From Candidatus Thiothrix sulfatifontis (lineage in GTDB: Bacteria > Pseudomonadota > Gammaproteobacteria > Thiotrichales > Thiotrichaceae): DNA of 64,000 nt. Location: contig CP094685.1 in NCBI GenBank assembly GCA_022828425.1, positions 2,666,001 through 2,730,000 of the forward strand, given 5' to 3'. Position 1 is the stretch's first letter; every line of letters begins with the position of its first letter. The translations under genes were made by a program, and so were the position numbers. Below the pieces are notes generated by a model. The model saw only the letters and a list, made by a program, of their open reading frames with translations, did no database searches and was not told the origin of the DNA. Below, one piece after another: positions 37,804-45,700 of this stretch.

Positions 37804-38369
37804 GCGTGATATTTCCTCCATGCGTAGCGGCTCCAGAGCAACACGTAAGCAAAGCCACTCAGAACCGTTGTCACTGCCACTGTCCACTGTAAGCCCAGAT
37901 TAAACCAATTGGGCAAAGCATAGATTGCCACGTGCAGCAGCGTGGTTGCCAACAAAGAAATTTGTAAGCCCGTATTGAGCTTGCTGATCATCAAAGGGCG
38001 CATTTCCAACTCCCCCATCACCAAGCGATACACAATTGCGCCTAACACAATCACCATGTCACGCCCAATCACCAAGGCCACTAACCACCAAGGTAAGCTG
38101 CCTTTCAAGCCAAATACAATGAATACGGATACCACAAACAGCTTGTCAGCCACCGGGTCAAGCATTGCCCCTAAGCGCGTAAACCAGCCATAGCGCCGTG
38201 CCAAGAAGCCATCCAAGGCATCCGACAAACCCGCCAGCATCAACAGGGTCAGGGCAAAACCGTAAGATCCCTTCCACAGCAACCAACAAATCGGTGCAAC
38301 GGAAAGGATGCGAATCACGGTAATAATGTTTGGAATTTGTTCCCGCACGTTAAATCCACTTTTATACAC
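37800..38369 (-). CDS. CDP-alcohol phosphatidyltransferase
   Basis: This 189-residue membrane enzyme carries the motif LSDALDGFLARRYGWFTRLG followed by AMLDPVADK. It is a paralogue of the pgsA at 5033. It most likely makes phosphatidylglycerol phosphate or a cardiolipin-type lipid; sequence alone does not decide. It heads a tightly overlapping operon with the permease and hda. Confidence 0.85.
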   Translation of the reverse strand: MYKSGFNVREQIPNIITVIRILSVAPICWLLWKGSYGFALTLLMLAGLSDALDGFLARRYGWFTRLGAMLDPVADKLFVVSVFIVFGLKGSLPWWLVALVIGRDMVIVLGAIVYRLVMGELEMRPLMISKLNTGLQISLLATTLLHVAIYALPNWFNLGLQWTVAVTTVLSGFAYVLLWSRYAWRKYHA

Positions 38370-38370
38370 A

Positions 38371-38394
38371 AAGAAGGCTCCCTATGGAGCCTTC
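38371..38394 (-). terminator. Hairpin terminator after OmpA lipoprotein gene
   Basis: A 9-bp perfect stem (GAAGGCTCC and complement) with a 4-nt loop. On the minus strand it is followed by TTTGTG, a weak U-tract. It separates the lipoprotein gene from the CDP-alcohol gene. Confidence 0.5.
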
Positions 38395-38447
38395 ATCTTA
38401 CAACGGATTATAGTCTATGTGCCGGATTTCAGACTATAACGCTTGTA

Positions 38448-39092
38448 TTACTGTTGAACAGGAATCAACGTAATTTCAACGCGGCGGTTTTGCGCACGTC
38501 CGTAATCGCTGCTGTTATCCGCAACAGGGCGGCTTTCACCGTAACCAACAGCCTGCATACGTTGTGCAGCGACGCCGGTACTGGCCATGTAACTGCGCAC
38601 GCTGTTAGCACGTTGCTGTGATAATTGCAGGTTAGCAGTGTCACTGCCGATATTATCGGTATGCCCTGCGATTTGGACACGTGTTTCTGGGAATTGATTC
38701 AAGGTGTTCGCCAAACTATTCAGCACGCCGTAAAACTGCGGCTTAACAGCAGCTTGACCAAAATCGAAAGTAATCGCATCAGGCATAGTGAGAACAATAT
38801 TATTGTCCTGACGCGTCACTTCTACGCCCGTGCCTTGCATGTTTTGGCGCAATGCTGCTTCTTGTTGATCCATGTAGTTGCCGATAGCAGCACCCGCCAG
38901 ACCACCGACGACTGCGCCAGCAATGGTATGACCTTTGTCTTTGTCGCCGGTATTTTTACCCACAACCGCACCACCGATAGCCCCAATCAAAGCGCCCTGT
39001 TGCGCACGCGTCATTTCACCCGTAGGGCTACAACCCGCCATCAATGCCGCAGAAACAGTACCAATCAACAGGGTACGCATGGAAATTTTCAT
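38448..39092 (-). CDS. OmpA-family lipoprotein with glycine zipper (YiaD-like)
   Basis: A 214-residue lipoprotein. The signal ends in a lipobox (AALMAGC). A glycine-zipper region follows (GALIGAIGGAVVG, IAGAVVGGLAGAAIGNYMDQ). The OmpA domain at 115-210 has IAGHTDNIGSDTANLQLSQQ and RAQNRRVEITL, which bind peptidoglycan. It would tether the outer membrane to the wall. The ATG at 39092 is used instead of a GTG three codons earlier. Confidence 0.9.
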   Translation of the reverse strand: MKISMRTLLIGTVSAALMAGCSPTGEMTRAQQGALIGAIGGAVVGKNTGDKDKGHTIAGAVVGGLAGAAIGNYMDQQEAALRQNMQGTGVEVTRQDNNIVLTMPDAITFDFGQAAVKPQFYGVLNSLANTLNQFPETRVQIAGHTDNIGSDTANLQLSQQRANSVRSYMASTGVAAQRMQAVGYGESRPVADNSSDYGRAQNRRVEITLIPVQQ

Positions 39093-39208
39093 AATGAACA
39101 CCTCAATAATTTATAGTATATCGTCACGGGTTAGAACCCAGTTAGCCCACAGAGTTCCCGATAACGATTGTACGAATTTTGACGTAAACCCGCGCAGGAT
39201 ACTAGCCA

Positions 39209-39865
39209 TTAAAAAGGAATCGGGCTGTTAATGCTTAAAATCTCCCCTGATTGCGGGTGTGGGAAGGCAATAGCAGCGGCGTGAAGCAGTAAACGCGCAG
39301 ATAGCGCACAGACGGCGGGGCTGGCGTATAGCTCATCGCCGAGAATCGGGTGTCCGAGCGCTTGCAGGTGGACGCGGAGTTGGTGAGTGCGCCCTGTCAA
39401 CGGTTCTAGGTCTACGCGGGTCGTATCCGTGGTGGTATCGTATGCCAGCACTTGATAGCGCGTTTGTGACGGTTTACCCCGTTCAAAGCTGACCATTTGG
39501 CGCGGGCGATTAGGCCAATCGGTAATCAGCGGCAAGTCGATTTCACCCTGCGTTTGCGGGATCTGCCCTGCGACGACAGCAACGTAGCGTTTGTGGACTT
39601 GGCGAGTTTGAAACAAAATGCTTAAAGCGCGTTCCATCGCTTTACCACGCGCGATTACCATAATGCCGGACGTGCCCATATCGAGGCGATGAACGGTGAG
39701 CGCGGCGGGGAGTTCGGCTTGCACGCGGGTAATCATACAGTCCTGTTTGTCGTCGCCACGACCGGGGACTGAAAGTAAACCAGCGGGTTTATCAACCACA
39801 ATTAGAGAGTCGTCAAGGTGGAGGATGTTTAAGCCGGTGTGGGCTGGGGGATTATAATCAGTCAC
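39209..39865 (-). CDS. rluA: Pseudouridine synthase RluA
   Basis: RluA makes pseudouridine in 23S rRNA and certain tRNAs. The catalytic Asp is in VHRLDMGTSGIMV. DLPLITDWPNRPRQ, LTGRTHQLRVHLQALGHPIL and GDELYASP are strongly RluA-like. I choose the GTG at 39865 (219 residues, like E. coli RluA) with AGG upstream; a TTG at 39889 is the next option. The gene borders the left end of the mobile element. Confidence 0.9.
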   Translation of the reverse strand: MTDYNPPAHTGLNILHLDDSLIVVDKPAGLLSVPGRGDDKQDCMITRVQAELPAALTVHRLDMGTSGIMVIARGKAMERALSILFQTRQVHKRYVAVVAGQIPQTQGEIDLPLITDWPNRPRQMVSFERGKPSQTRYQVLAYDTTTDTTRVDLEPLTGRTHQLRVHLQALGHPILGDELYASPAVCALSARLLLHAAAIAFPHPQSGEILSINSPIPF

Positions 39866-39886
39866 AGAAAGCCTATGTGCTAGACG

Positions 39887-39916
39887 CAAAAAAGGCCAGT
39901 TATTGCTAACTAGCCT
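39887..39916 (-). terminator. Terminator at left border, probably of ancestral tRNA-Leu
   Basis: On the minus strand GGCTAGTT and AACTGGCC form a stem (one wobble) followed by six T residues. No minus-strand gene ends just before it inside the element. Before the insertion it would have lain directly after tRNA-Leu, which suggests it is the native tRNA terminator. Confidence 0.7.
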
Positions 39917-39918
39917 TT

Positions 39919-39940
39919 AAATCTGGTGCGGGAAGAGAAC
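39919..39940. other. Distal attachment site
   Basis: It reads AAATCTGGTGC, then GGGAAGAGAAC. It matches the tRNA-Leu 3' end copy at 53638 except for one missing base and one substitution. It marks where the element ends next to the native terminator and rluA. Confidence 0.7.
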
Positions 39941-40260
39941 GCAAATATATCAAGCAAGCCATTGTTAAATAAGGCGCAATCAAAACACCAAAAACAAAAT
40001 AACCCGCTTTTTTACCCACTTTCCACCTCAGAAACTTAAATTAGCATCTGACTGTACCAAAACTCCCCCTCCCAGTGAACCTTGGCAATGAACCTTGTAA
40101 ACATCCCCTTATTTTCTAAATAGCCTTTAGAACCTGATAGACAACCCTCTAATAAGTGCAAAAACAACCCTATTTATAGGCTTTTTGAAGGGTGTTTCAG
40201 TCTCTAACATGGGTATACCCTTTTTATAGGGGTGTGATCATTCGGTTTTTCCGATGATGC
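39941..40260. other. Non-coding element end
   Basis: No credible gene is seen. It is AT-rich, with several short imperfect repeats of ACCCTATTTATAGG type near 40170-40230 (including GGGTATACCC). These could be integrase arm sites or part of a replication region, but this is not shown. Confidence 0.4.
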
Positions 40261-40285
40261 AAAAAAGCCGGGAACATGCCCGGCT
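40261..40285 (-). terminator. Terminator of the element's minus-strand operon
   Basis: A perfect 7-bp stem AGCCGGG-CATGTT-CCCGGCT followed on the minus strand by six T residues. It lies 30 nt after the last minus-strand gene of the element. Confidence 0.85.
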
Positions 40286-40314
40286 CTTGATCGTCAGTTG
40301 ATGCGGGTCAGGTG

Positions 40315-40698
40315 CTACTCCTCCTGCCAGCGCATACCGCGAACCATTGCGCCGTGCTGCAATTCCTCTACCTGAGAAAATCCGTAGTTGGTCAGAATCT
40401 CGCGTAACAGTGGCGAATGCACTAACCAGAATGTTACCTGACTGTATTCCCGCATCAGGTCTTTCATGAATGCCTTGAATTGACCTGTACCCTGTTTGCT
40501 TGCCATGATTGCCAGCAGGTCTACACCGTTACTTGTAACCTGCGCCAGCCCGCCTACTCCGTGTTGTGATTGGAATTGCATATAAGCCTTGTCCATCCCC
40601 AACAATGCGCCGATAGGGTCATCAGTCAGTAAGCCCAACGTTTTGGACTTCACCGTATCAAGCCGCTTACCCCGTAATTTCGATTTGTTCCGTTTCAT
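40315..40698 (-). CDS. Hypothetical 127-residue protein, GNAT-like end
   Basis: I do not recognise this protein. It is basic at the N-terminus (KRNKSKLRGKRLD). The C-terminal half (FWLVHSPLLREILTNYGFSQ) recalls the last strand and helix of acetyltransferases, but no acetyl-CoA loop is seen. It is the last gene before the operon terminator. Confidence 0.55.
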   Translation of the reverse strand: MKRNKSKLRGKRLDTVKSKTLGLLTDDPIGALLGMDKAYMQFQSQHGVGGLAQVTSNGVDLLAIMASKQGTGQFKAFMKDLMREYSQVTFWLVHSPLLREILTNYGFSQVEELQHGAMVRGMRWQEE

Positions 40699-40714
40699 TG
40701 CTTGCCCGCTTTTG

Positions 40715-40909
40715 TTACTTGATAATGGTTTTCAGTATTTCACTCACTCCCTTGTCAATACTTGCCTCAGTTGCATCAATCGGGAAATAAGCCGTTCCAT
40801 GTATCGAGCCGAAAGCGTTTATTTCATCCATCAAATCAGCTTCCTCTTTGTCGCAAATCCAATAGCCATCTAACCAGTAGTAAACGGGTTTCATGTTTTG
40901 ATCTTGCAT
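40715..40909 (-). CDS. Hypothetical 64-residue acidic protein
   Basis: An unknown small protein (KPVYYWLDGYWICDKEEADL). The ATG at 40909 has GAGG spaced properly; an upstream ATG at 40945 lacks this. It lies between the large membrane protein and the 127-residue gene, probably in the same transcript. Confidence 0.55.
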   Translation of the reverse strand: MQDQNMKPVYYWLDGYWICDKEEADLMDEINAFGSIHGTAYFPIDATEASIDKGVSEILKTIIK

Positions 40910-40957
40910 AGTCGTATCCTCTTTAAGTTTGGGGCGATATTTCACGCCCCCGATTAA

Positions 40958-42589
40958 TTAGCCAATCCAGATGTATTTCTTTCCGCCGTTGGTATAAGCG
41001 GGGTTCACTTGCATTAACCCTTCTTTAATCGCACGGCTGAAAAAACCCTTGCGCATTTGATCTATGCGTTTCAGGTCATTTGTTTTACTGCCAGTCATTA
41101 CCGGCGCAATCCGTTTCTGAATCCATGAACGGGTGCTGTCTATGGATGCCTTGCACTCACCAGAATGAACCGCCGCCACCCATGCCGGATAGATGCTATC
41201 CATCCCCTCTCCTTGTTGGGCTTGCTGCCCTGTCACTGGTTCGCCTGAAACCCCGTGCACGGGGTTTTTGTCAGGTTTCAGCAAACCCCGTGCACGGGGT
41301 TCTACACGGGGTTTTTCAGCCTGTTCTACACGGGGTTTTTCTGCTGCTAGTGGTGGGTGTTGGCGCTCCTTGCGCGGTATCATTTCGTAGTCGTCCGCCG
41401 TCCGCACTTCGTGCTTCGGGTAGAGGATTTGTTGCGGGTAGCGCTTGCGGTTTTCTGCATCAAGGCTCTCAGTTGTGCCACGATCGGGAATAAAACCAAA
41501 CGAGGTTTTCCCAGAATGGTTGCCAACGTTTGCGGTAAAGCCAATACCGGATTTTTTAAAACTGCCGTCGTTTGGGGTAGGGTAGCTATCTTGCAGGCGG
41601 TCGTTAAAATGTTCGATTTTGCCATTTTCGCGCATCTGCATTAGGTCGATAACTTCACCTTCTTTAAAGTCGGTAGCATCAAACTGTTTGCCGGTATTGT
41701 GGAAGTAATCTATTTTCAATTGCTTCAAACCACCTTCTAATAAAATAAGCTCCTTTTTAATGCGCCATTCGTTATAGATCGTTAATGAATGGCTAATTTC
41801 AAAGATCAAGGCCGCAATTAATGCAGCGATTACCGCACCAGTAGCCACGCTTGAACCAAACAATTCAGAGAATGATTTAGCAATGGGCAATGCATGGCTT
41901 TCACGCTCTTTTTCGAGTGCCGATTGTTTGGCTGTAATCGCCTCAGAATTGGCAGTAATCGCGGCTTGGCGGTCGGCTGCTGATTGCTCTTTTAGGCTAT
42001 TAACTTTCGCCGTCGAATTATCGCAGTCTTTTACTAATCCCTCTGCTAATTTCCGTTTGCAGGATACCAGCTTGTATTCAGCATCAGCGATTAGAGAAGC
42101 ATAGGCGCTTGTCCCGGTGGATACATTGCTATCCATGATCGACTTGCCCGCGTTGGAGCTTTCCACCGCAAAATGCGCCTTTTCCTGCTGCTGCGAACTG
42201 GCACTGGTCATTTCAAAGTAAATGCCGCTGGCAATGAAAAACGCAATGATCGCGCCCATGTATCGCGGGTCGATACCCCGTTTGCTTAATGCGCGGTAGC
42301 CTGCATGTTTGCCGAGCGCTAGGGCAGTGGGGAACACCACCAAAAACACCCCGATCACGACAATGGCAAGGTAGTTGCCTGCATTCGCTCCGAAAAACGA
42401 TTGCAGCACCCACAGAGGAGCGGCATACATCGCCGCCGCGAACAGTAGGTAGATAATCCACGTTGCCACAGTGAAAAACTGTTGGGCGTAGTGGTTGGCT
42501 GTCAGCGCGTGTCTTTCTTCACTGACGGTTTTGTGTTGGTCGCTTAGCTCTGCGTGGAGGGCGTAAGCGTTGGTTAATTTATCGGTCAT
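40958..42589 (-). CDS. Unknown 543-residue membrane protein of the element
   Basis: It has three N-terminal hydrophobic segments (about residues 38-62, 70-92 and 108-126), then a charged coiled-coil-like stretch (150-230) and a further hydrophobic segment (VATGAVIAALIAALIFEISH). The C-terminal half is polar and repeat-containing and ends with a segment that may be a winged-helix-like domain. No Walker motifs, so it is not a Zot-type assembly ATPase. I assign no family. Four palindromes lie in its C-terminal coding part. It could be an exclusion or transfer-related membrane protein; this is a guess. Confidence 0.6.
   Translation of the reverse strand: MTDKLTNAYALHAELSDQHKTVSEERHALTANHYAQQFFTVATWIIYLLFAAAMYAAPLWVLQSFFGANAGNYLAIVVIGVFLVVFPTALALGKHAGYRALSKRGIDPRYMGAIIAFFIASGIYFEMTSASSQQQEKAHFAVESSNAGKSIMDSNVSTGTSAYASLIADAEYKLVSCKRKLAEGLVKDCDNSTAKVNSLKEQSAADRQAAITANSEAITAKQSALEKERESHALPIAKSFSELFGSSVATGAVIAALIAALIFEISHSLTIYNEWRIKKELILLEGGLKQLKIDYFHNTGKQFDATDFKEGEVIDLMQMRENGKIEHFNDRLQDSYPTPNDGSFKKSGIGFTANVGNHSGKTSFGFIPDRGTTESLDAENRKRYPQQILYPKHEVRTADDYEMIPRKERQHPPLAAEKPRVEQAEKPRVEPRARGLLKPDKNPVHGVSGEPVTGQQAQQGEGMDSIYPAWVAAVHSGECKASIDSTRSWIQKRIAPVMTGSKTNDLKRIDQMRKGFFSRAIKEGLMQVNPAYTNGGKKYIWIG
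41249..41340. repeat. Palindromic CCCCGTG repeats in coding sequence
   Basis: Two copies of the perfect 14-bp palindrome CCCCGTGCACGGGG (41251-41264 and 41286-41299) are followed by two copies of CTACACGGGGTTTTT. On the plus strand several are followed by T5. They encode the repeated KPRVE/RGL stretches in the C-terminal part of the membrane protein. They could form hairpins in DNA or RNA. Confidence 0.75.
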
Positions 42590-42599
42590 ACATCACCCC

Positions 42600-42833
42600 T
42601 TATTGAATCCAGAACGTTGTTAATGCACCAGCGACAAACAGCAGTTTGAGTAAACTACCTCTGCGAGATGCGAAACAAACCAGCCCATACGCTACGCAAG
42701 CCACCACGCCGAAAATGGGCATGATCGCGGTGAATAGGCTGGTGCTGTTGGATGCGGTGATAAGGTGGGCAATGCCACACAAGCCGATGATTGCCAGTGT
42801 GATTGCGTCATAGTAGTGGGGTAGGTGGTTCAT
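42600..42833 (-). CDS. Small two-helix membrane protein
   Basis: A 77-residue unknown with two or three hydrophobic segments (AITLAIIGLCGIAHLITA, SLFTAIMPIFGVVACVAYGL, LLFVAGALTTFWIQ). The start overlaps the previous gene's stop by 4 nt. It may be a minor coat-like or anchor peptide. Confidence 0.6.
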   Translation of the reverse strand: MNHLPHYYDAITLAIIGLCGIAHLITASNSTSLFTAIMPIFGVVACVAYGLVCFASRRGSLLKLLFVAGALTTFWIQ

Positions 42834-43042
42834 ACAATGACCTCCTGCATAGCGTCATTCAGCCATACGCTGATGCCGTCGCCATCTTCATCACCAATGC
42901 AATAACGAGAACATGGCAGTTCCACAAGAATGCTTTCATCATCGTTTTGATCTTCGTCAAAGTACGTACCATCTTCGAGCCATTCGAGCATTTCTACCTG
43001 TACAACTTCGTTATCTAGGTTGATGTAATAATCGGTTTTCAT
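42830..43042 (-). CDS. Small acidic protein, 70 residues
   Basis: An unknown soluble acidic protein (WLEDGTYFDEDQNDDESILV). GGAGG lies upstream. The ATG overlaps the stop of a 26-codon frame just upstream, and its own stop overlaps the next ATG, so it sits in a coupled chain after the Rep gene. Confidence 0.6.
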   Translation of the reverse strand: MKTDYYINLDNEVVQVEMLEWLEDGTYFDEDQNDDESILVELPCSRYCIGDEDGDGISVWLNDAMQEVIV

Positions 43043-43119
43043 ACCGCATCACCTCCGGTTTTTTGAGCGTGGGAAGTTGTTCCAACGAGTCTAAAGGTAA
43101 ATTTTAATATCTTGCTCAT
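43039..43119 (-). CDS. Possible 26-residue peptide
   Basis: A short frame (MSKILKFTFRLVGTTSHAQK and six more residues). Its ATG overlaps the Rep stop (ATGA) and its stop overlaps the next ATG (ATGA). These two couplings are the main evidence. It could simply serve to carry ribosomes to the 70-residue gene. Confidence 0.35.
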   Translation of the reverse strand: MSKILKFTFRLVGTTSHAQKTGGDAV

Positions 43120-44399
43120 ACAGCCACCTCTACCCGAAACCGCGCGTATTCTTGTGGTGGGTCTGCCAGATCGAATACGAATTCTTTTAAGCCGCTGATG
43201 CGAGAAAGCATATCGACAATTTCGCTCGCTTCCATGCCTTGTTCAACCAGCGTGCGCACTAAGCGCCCGTAAGAATGACGCGCCCAATGCAGCTTTTTGA
43301 ATAGCAGCAAGCCTTTCTCACGTTTGAATTGTTCACGCTGGTACTGAAGCGCGGCCTCTAATGACTGGCGTTCACGGACTGCATCGAGAATTGTGCGCAC
43401 ACCTGATCGGCTTTCACAAAAGTACGCATCAGGCCGTAACATGACTTCAAGCGGGATATTGCGCCCGGTGGCTTTGCGGCTCATTTCGTGCTCAATGCGG
43501 ATCCAGCCCCGATCTATGCTTTCGGGTTCCGCCATGCCACCTAATAGCTCTTTGCCTTTTTCGTATACCCGAAAAAAATCATCGGCTGTTTTACGGTTGC
43601 CGATATAGGCAGTCAAACCCGCCGGGCAATGTTCTAACGGGTCATAGGTGTGCGGGGTAATGTTGCCAATGGCTAAATCCGACCAATCGCCCGCCATGCT
43701 AAATGATTGCTTCATGTTGGGATTGCGTAGGCGGTCGGACTGGAACAGGCCGCTATTCTTGGCTTGCAGTAGCAGGCTTGGCACGGTGTAGCCCATTTCG
43801 CGGGCGTATTCGCCATGCAGGTCTAACGCCACGTCAACGCGGGAGATTCGCCAGTCGTGGTACTGCAACAAGTTGAACAATTCCAGCCACAAAGCAGGGT
43901 GTTCAAGTTGCAGCACTTTGCAACCTGTTCCGGTTAGCTCCAGCAATCCGCCTTTATTGCGGCCTGATTCAGCCTTGGCAATGTGGCCTACTGTCAGGTA
44001 GTCATTGTCCTTCCATATCAGGATAGCGGCTGAAGAGTCATAGCCGTGCATTCCTTTATCCGTCCACTTAACATCCATATCGGCATGGTTGAAAAGGCCG
44101 CCATCTGCCAGCAAATCGCCCATGGTTTGCGCGTATGCATCAAGGTCGGTAGTGGTTAGGCGCAACCAGTCAACAGCCGTCACATTCAGGTCATAGGATT
44201 TTTCGGTTTTTTGTAACTTGCTGATTTTGTGGGAATCGTCATAACCCCCCGTATTACAGTACGGGGGATATTCAGCGCCGCCAGCGTCGCCAGAAACAGC
44301 GGAAAACGCGCCGCTTTCGCGGGCGTGTTTCTCTGCCAGAATGCGGTTAATGCGGGTGAGGGAATCTTCCCATTCGTCACGGTCGAAACGCTTAGCCAT
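43116..44399 (-). CDS. Rep_trans-type replication initiation/relaxase-like protein
   Basis: This 427-residue protein resembles the replication initiation factor family (Rep_trans, PF02486). It has VDWLRLTTTD, the metal/catalytic-like WRISRVDVALDLHGEYA, TAYIGNRKTADDFFRVYEKG and WIRIEHEMSRKATGRNIPLE. Members start rolling-circle replication of plasmids and filamentous phages or act as MobT/NicK relaxases in integrative elements. The catalytic Tyr is probably the YEKG one, by analogy only. I use the ATG at 44399 with GAGG upstream; a TTG five codons earlier is less likely. It overlaps the upstream gene by 8 nt. Confidence 0.75.
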   Translation of the reverse strand: MAKRFDRDEWEDSLTRINRILAEKHARESGAFSAVSGDAGGAEYPPYCNTGGYDDSHKISKLQKTEKSYDLNVTAVDWLRLTTTDLDAYAQTMGDLLADGGLFNHADMDVKWTDKGMHGYDSSAAILIWKDNDYLTVGHIAKAESGRNKGGLLELTGTGCKVLQLEHPALWLELFNLLQYHDWRISRVDVALDLHGEYAREMGYTVPSLLLQAKNSGLFQSDRLRNPNMKQSFSMAGDWSDLAIGNITPHTYDPLEHCPAGLTAYIGNRKTADDFFRVYEKGKELLGGMAEPESIDRGWIRIEHEMSRKATGRNIPLEVMLRPDAYFCESRSGVRTILDAVRERQSLEAALQYQREQFKREKGLLLFKKLHWARHSYGRLVRTLVEQGMEASEIVDMLSRISGLKEFVFDLADPPQEYARFRVEVAV

Positions 44400-44736
44400 G
44401 GTTGCTACCCTCAAACTTTTTCAAGAAACGTTGCGCGACGCGTACACACACCGCCGCGTCGGTTTCGTGCTCTTCTGCCAGTGCTACTAATTGGCGGATG
44501 CATTCGAGGGCATAGCCTAATTCTTGTAGGGCGCTTTCCCATGGCTTGATCAGGTAGCCGCTGAAACGGCGCTCCAGTTCCGCAATGGCTTGATTAACGT
44601 CTGCACCTTGCAGGTATTCGAGGCTCTTATTATTGAGCGCCGCCACCAGCAAACCACTGACGGCCTCTTGTGGGGTGCGCCCGCTGTTGCAAAGCTCTTG
44701 TGCGAGCTTGACTAGTGATAATGTTGGTTCGTTCAT
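44392..44736 (-). CDS. Hypothetical 114-residue protein
   Basis: An unknown helical protein (SLVKLAQELCNSGRTPQEAV, LGYALECIRQLVALAEEHET). Start at the ATG at 44736, which has GAGG upstream and overlaps the preceding stop by 4 nt. It precedes the Rep gene and overlaps it. Confidence 0.55.
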   Translation of the reverse strand: MNEPTLSLVKLAQELCNSGRTPQEAVSGLLVAALNNKSLEYLQGADVNQAIAELERRFSGYLIKPWESALQELGYALECIRQLVALAEEHETDAAVCVRVAQRFLKKFEGSNHG

Positions 44737-44921
44737 AACGCCACCTCTGCGCTTAGCACGTTGCGATTCAGCCAAGACACCCACAAACGCGCGACGAAGT
44801 GGGTGGCGTTTTCGGGGTTGGCTTCGGATTTGCGGCGCTGGATTTCTTCGTGCACCAGTGCCACACGGTCATCAAAGGGGATAGGGGCGACGATTGCGCC
44901 GGTAGTGTTAGGCTTACTCAT
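44733..44921 (-). CDS. Hypothetical 62-residue protein
   Basis: An unknown small protein (DDRVALVHEEIQRRKSEANP). Both ends overlap its neighbours (8 nt and 4 nt), so it is part of the coupled series between the AlpA-like regulator and Rep. Confidence 0.5.
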   Translation of the reverse strand: MSKPNTTGAIVAPIPFDDRVALVHEEIQRRKSEANPENATHFVARLWVSWLNRNVLSAEVAL

Positions 44922-45153
44922 GGCTCACCCCTTCTTTGCCGTAGTTGTGGCAGGTGGTGATGATGCTTATCACGTCATCTTGCAACTGGTGCATTAGGCG
45001 TTCGGCAATGCTTACTAGCCCGCCGGTGCGTGCATCGTGAGTGCCGCCGTCATGGATGGTTTCGAGGAGTGCTTCAAGTTCAGACACTTGGCATGAAATA
45101 TCTTCAAGCGGCTGAATCAGGGCTTTCAGTGGGTTGGGGTTGGCTTGGCTCAT
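44914..45153 (-). CDS. Hypothetical 79-residue helical protein
   Basis: An unknown protein (ISCQVSELEALLETIHDGGT, ISIITTCHNYGKE). Its N-terminal NPNPLKALIQPL resembles the APNPLQALARLL of the gene two upstream, a hint of a shared short motif. It overlaps the AlpA-like gene by 4 nt. Confidence 0.5.
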   Translation of the reverse strand: MSQANPNPLKALIQPLEDISCQVSELEALLETIHDGGTHDARTGGLVSIAERLMHQLQDDVISIITTCHNYGKEGVSHE

Positions 45154-45341
45154 GCAGCACCCCCATTCGTGCGGGAATCAACCCATGCGGTGATTTCACT
45201 TAGCTTCCACGCTGAAATTCTGGTGGTGAGGTGGTATTGCTTTGGGAATGCGCCGCGTCTGATGTATTCGTACACGGTGGTTTTGCTGATGCCGGTCATC
45301 TGGATGACTTCGTGCAAGCGGATGAAGCGTTCTTGATTCAT
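45150..45341 (-). CDS. AlpA-family transcriptional regulator
   Basis: A 63-residue winged-helix protein: IRLHEVIQMTGISKTTVYEY is the HTH, followed by FPKQYHLTTRISAWKLSEIT and WVDSR. AlpA-like proteins activate or serve as excisionases in P4-type elements. The ATG at 45341 overlaps the upstream stop (ATGA). One of two AlpA-like genes in this element. Confidence 0.85.
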   Translation of the reverse strand: MNQERFIRLHEVIQMTGISKTTVYEYIRRGAFPKQYHLTTRISAWKLSEITAWVDSRTNGGAA

Positions 45342-45700
45342 GCTGCACCCCCGCACACGCTGTTCACGAAGTCGATTGCTTCTTCGAGGGTGTCAAAGTC
45401 ATGGGTTTCAAGGTTGATGCCACAGCGGTTTTGGCGGATATAGGCCACGTCTACGAAGTCGCAGCGTAGCGGCTTGTTGTCGGCTTGCCCGTCGTGGTAG
45501 CCCGGCGCTATCCATGCCACGGGTGAACCGTTGCAATAGGCAATCAGGCCAGTGTCAGAGGCGATAATTTGCAGGATTTGGGCGCTAGGGTTGCGCGGTG
45601 CAAGTGGGATGGTGTGTGACGGTGTGCCACTGGACAACAGACGTGCGAGCGCCTGTAGGGGATTTGGGGCGGATGCGCCCATGCTGATAGATGCGTTCAT
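45338..45700 (-). CDS. Hypothetical 120-residue protein
   Basis: Not recognised. It has a mixed alpha/beta appearance (ILQIIASDTGLIAYCNGSPV, TLEEAIDFVNSVCGG). It appears to be the first gene of the AlpA-to-Rep chain; a 430-bp non-coding tract lies upstream. Confidence 0.5.
   Translation of the reverse strand: MNASISMGASAPNPLQALARLLSSGTPSHTIPLAPRNPSAQILQIIASDTGLIAYCNGSPVAWIAPGYHDGQADNKPLRCDFVDVAYIRQNRCGINLETHDFDTLEEAIDFVNSVCGGAA

Noticed and set aside
42830..44399. Filamentous (inovirus) prophage call for the element
   Set aside because: The Rep_trans protein and small membrane genes fit, but no Zot/pI-type ATPase or coat pattern was found, and a P4 integrase plus RepA-like ATPase are present.
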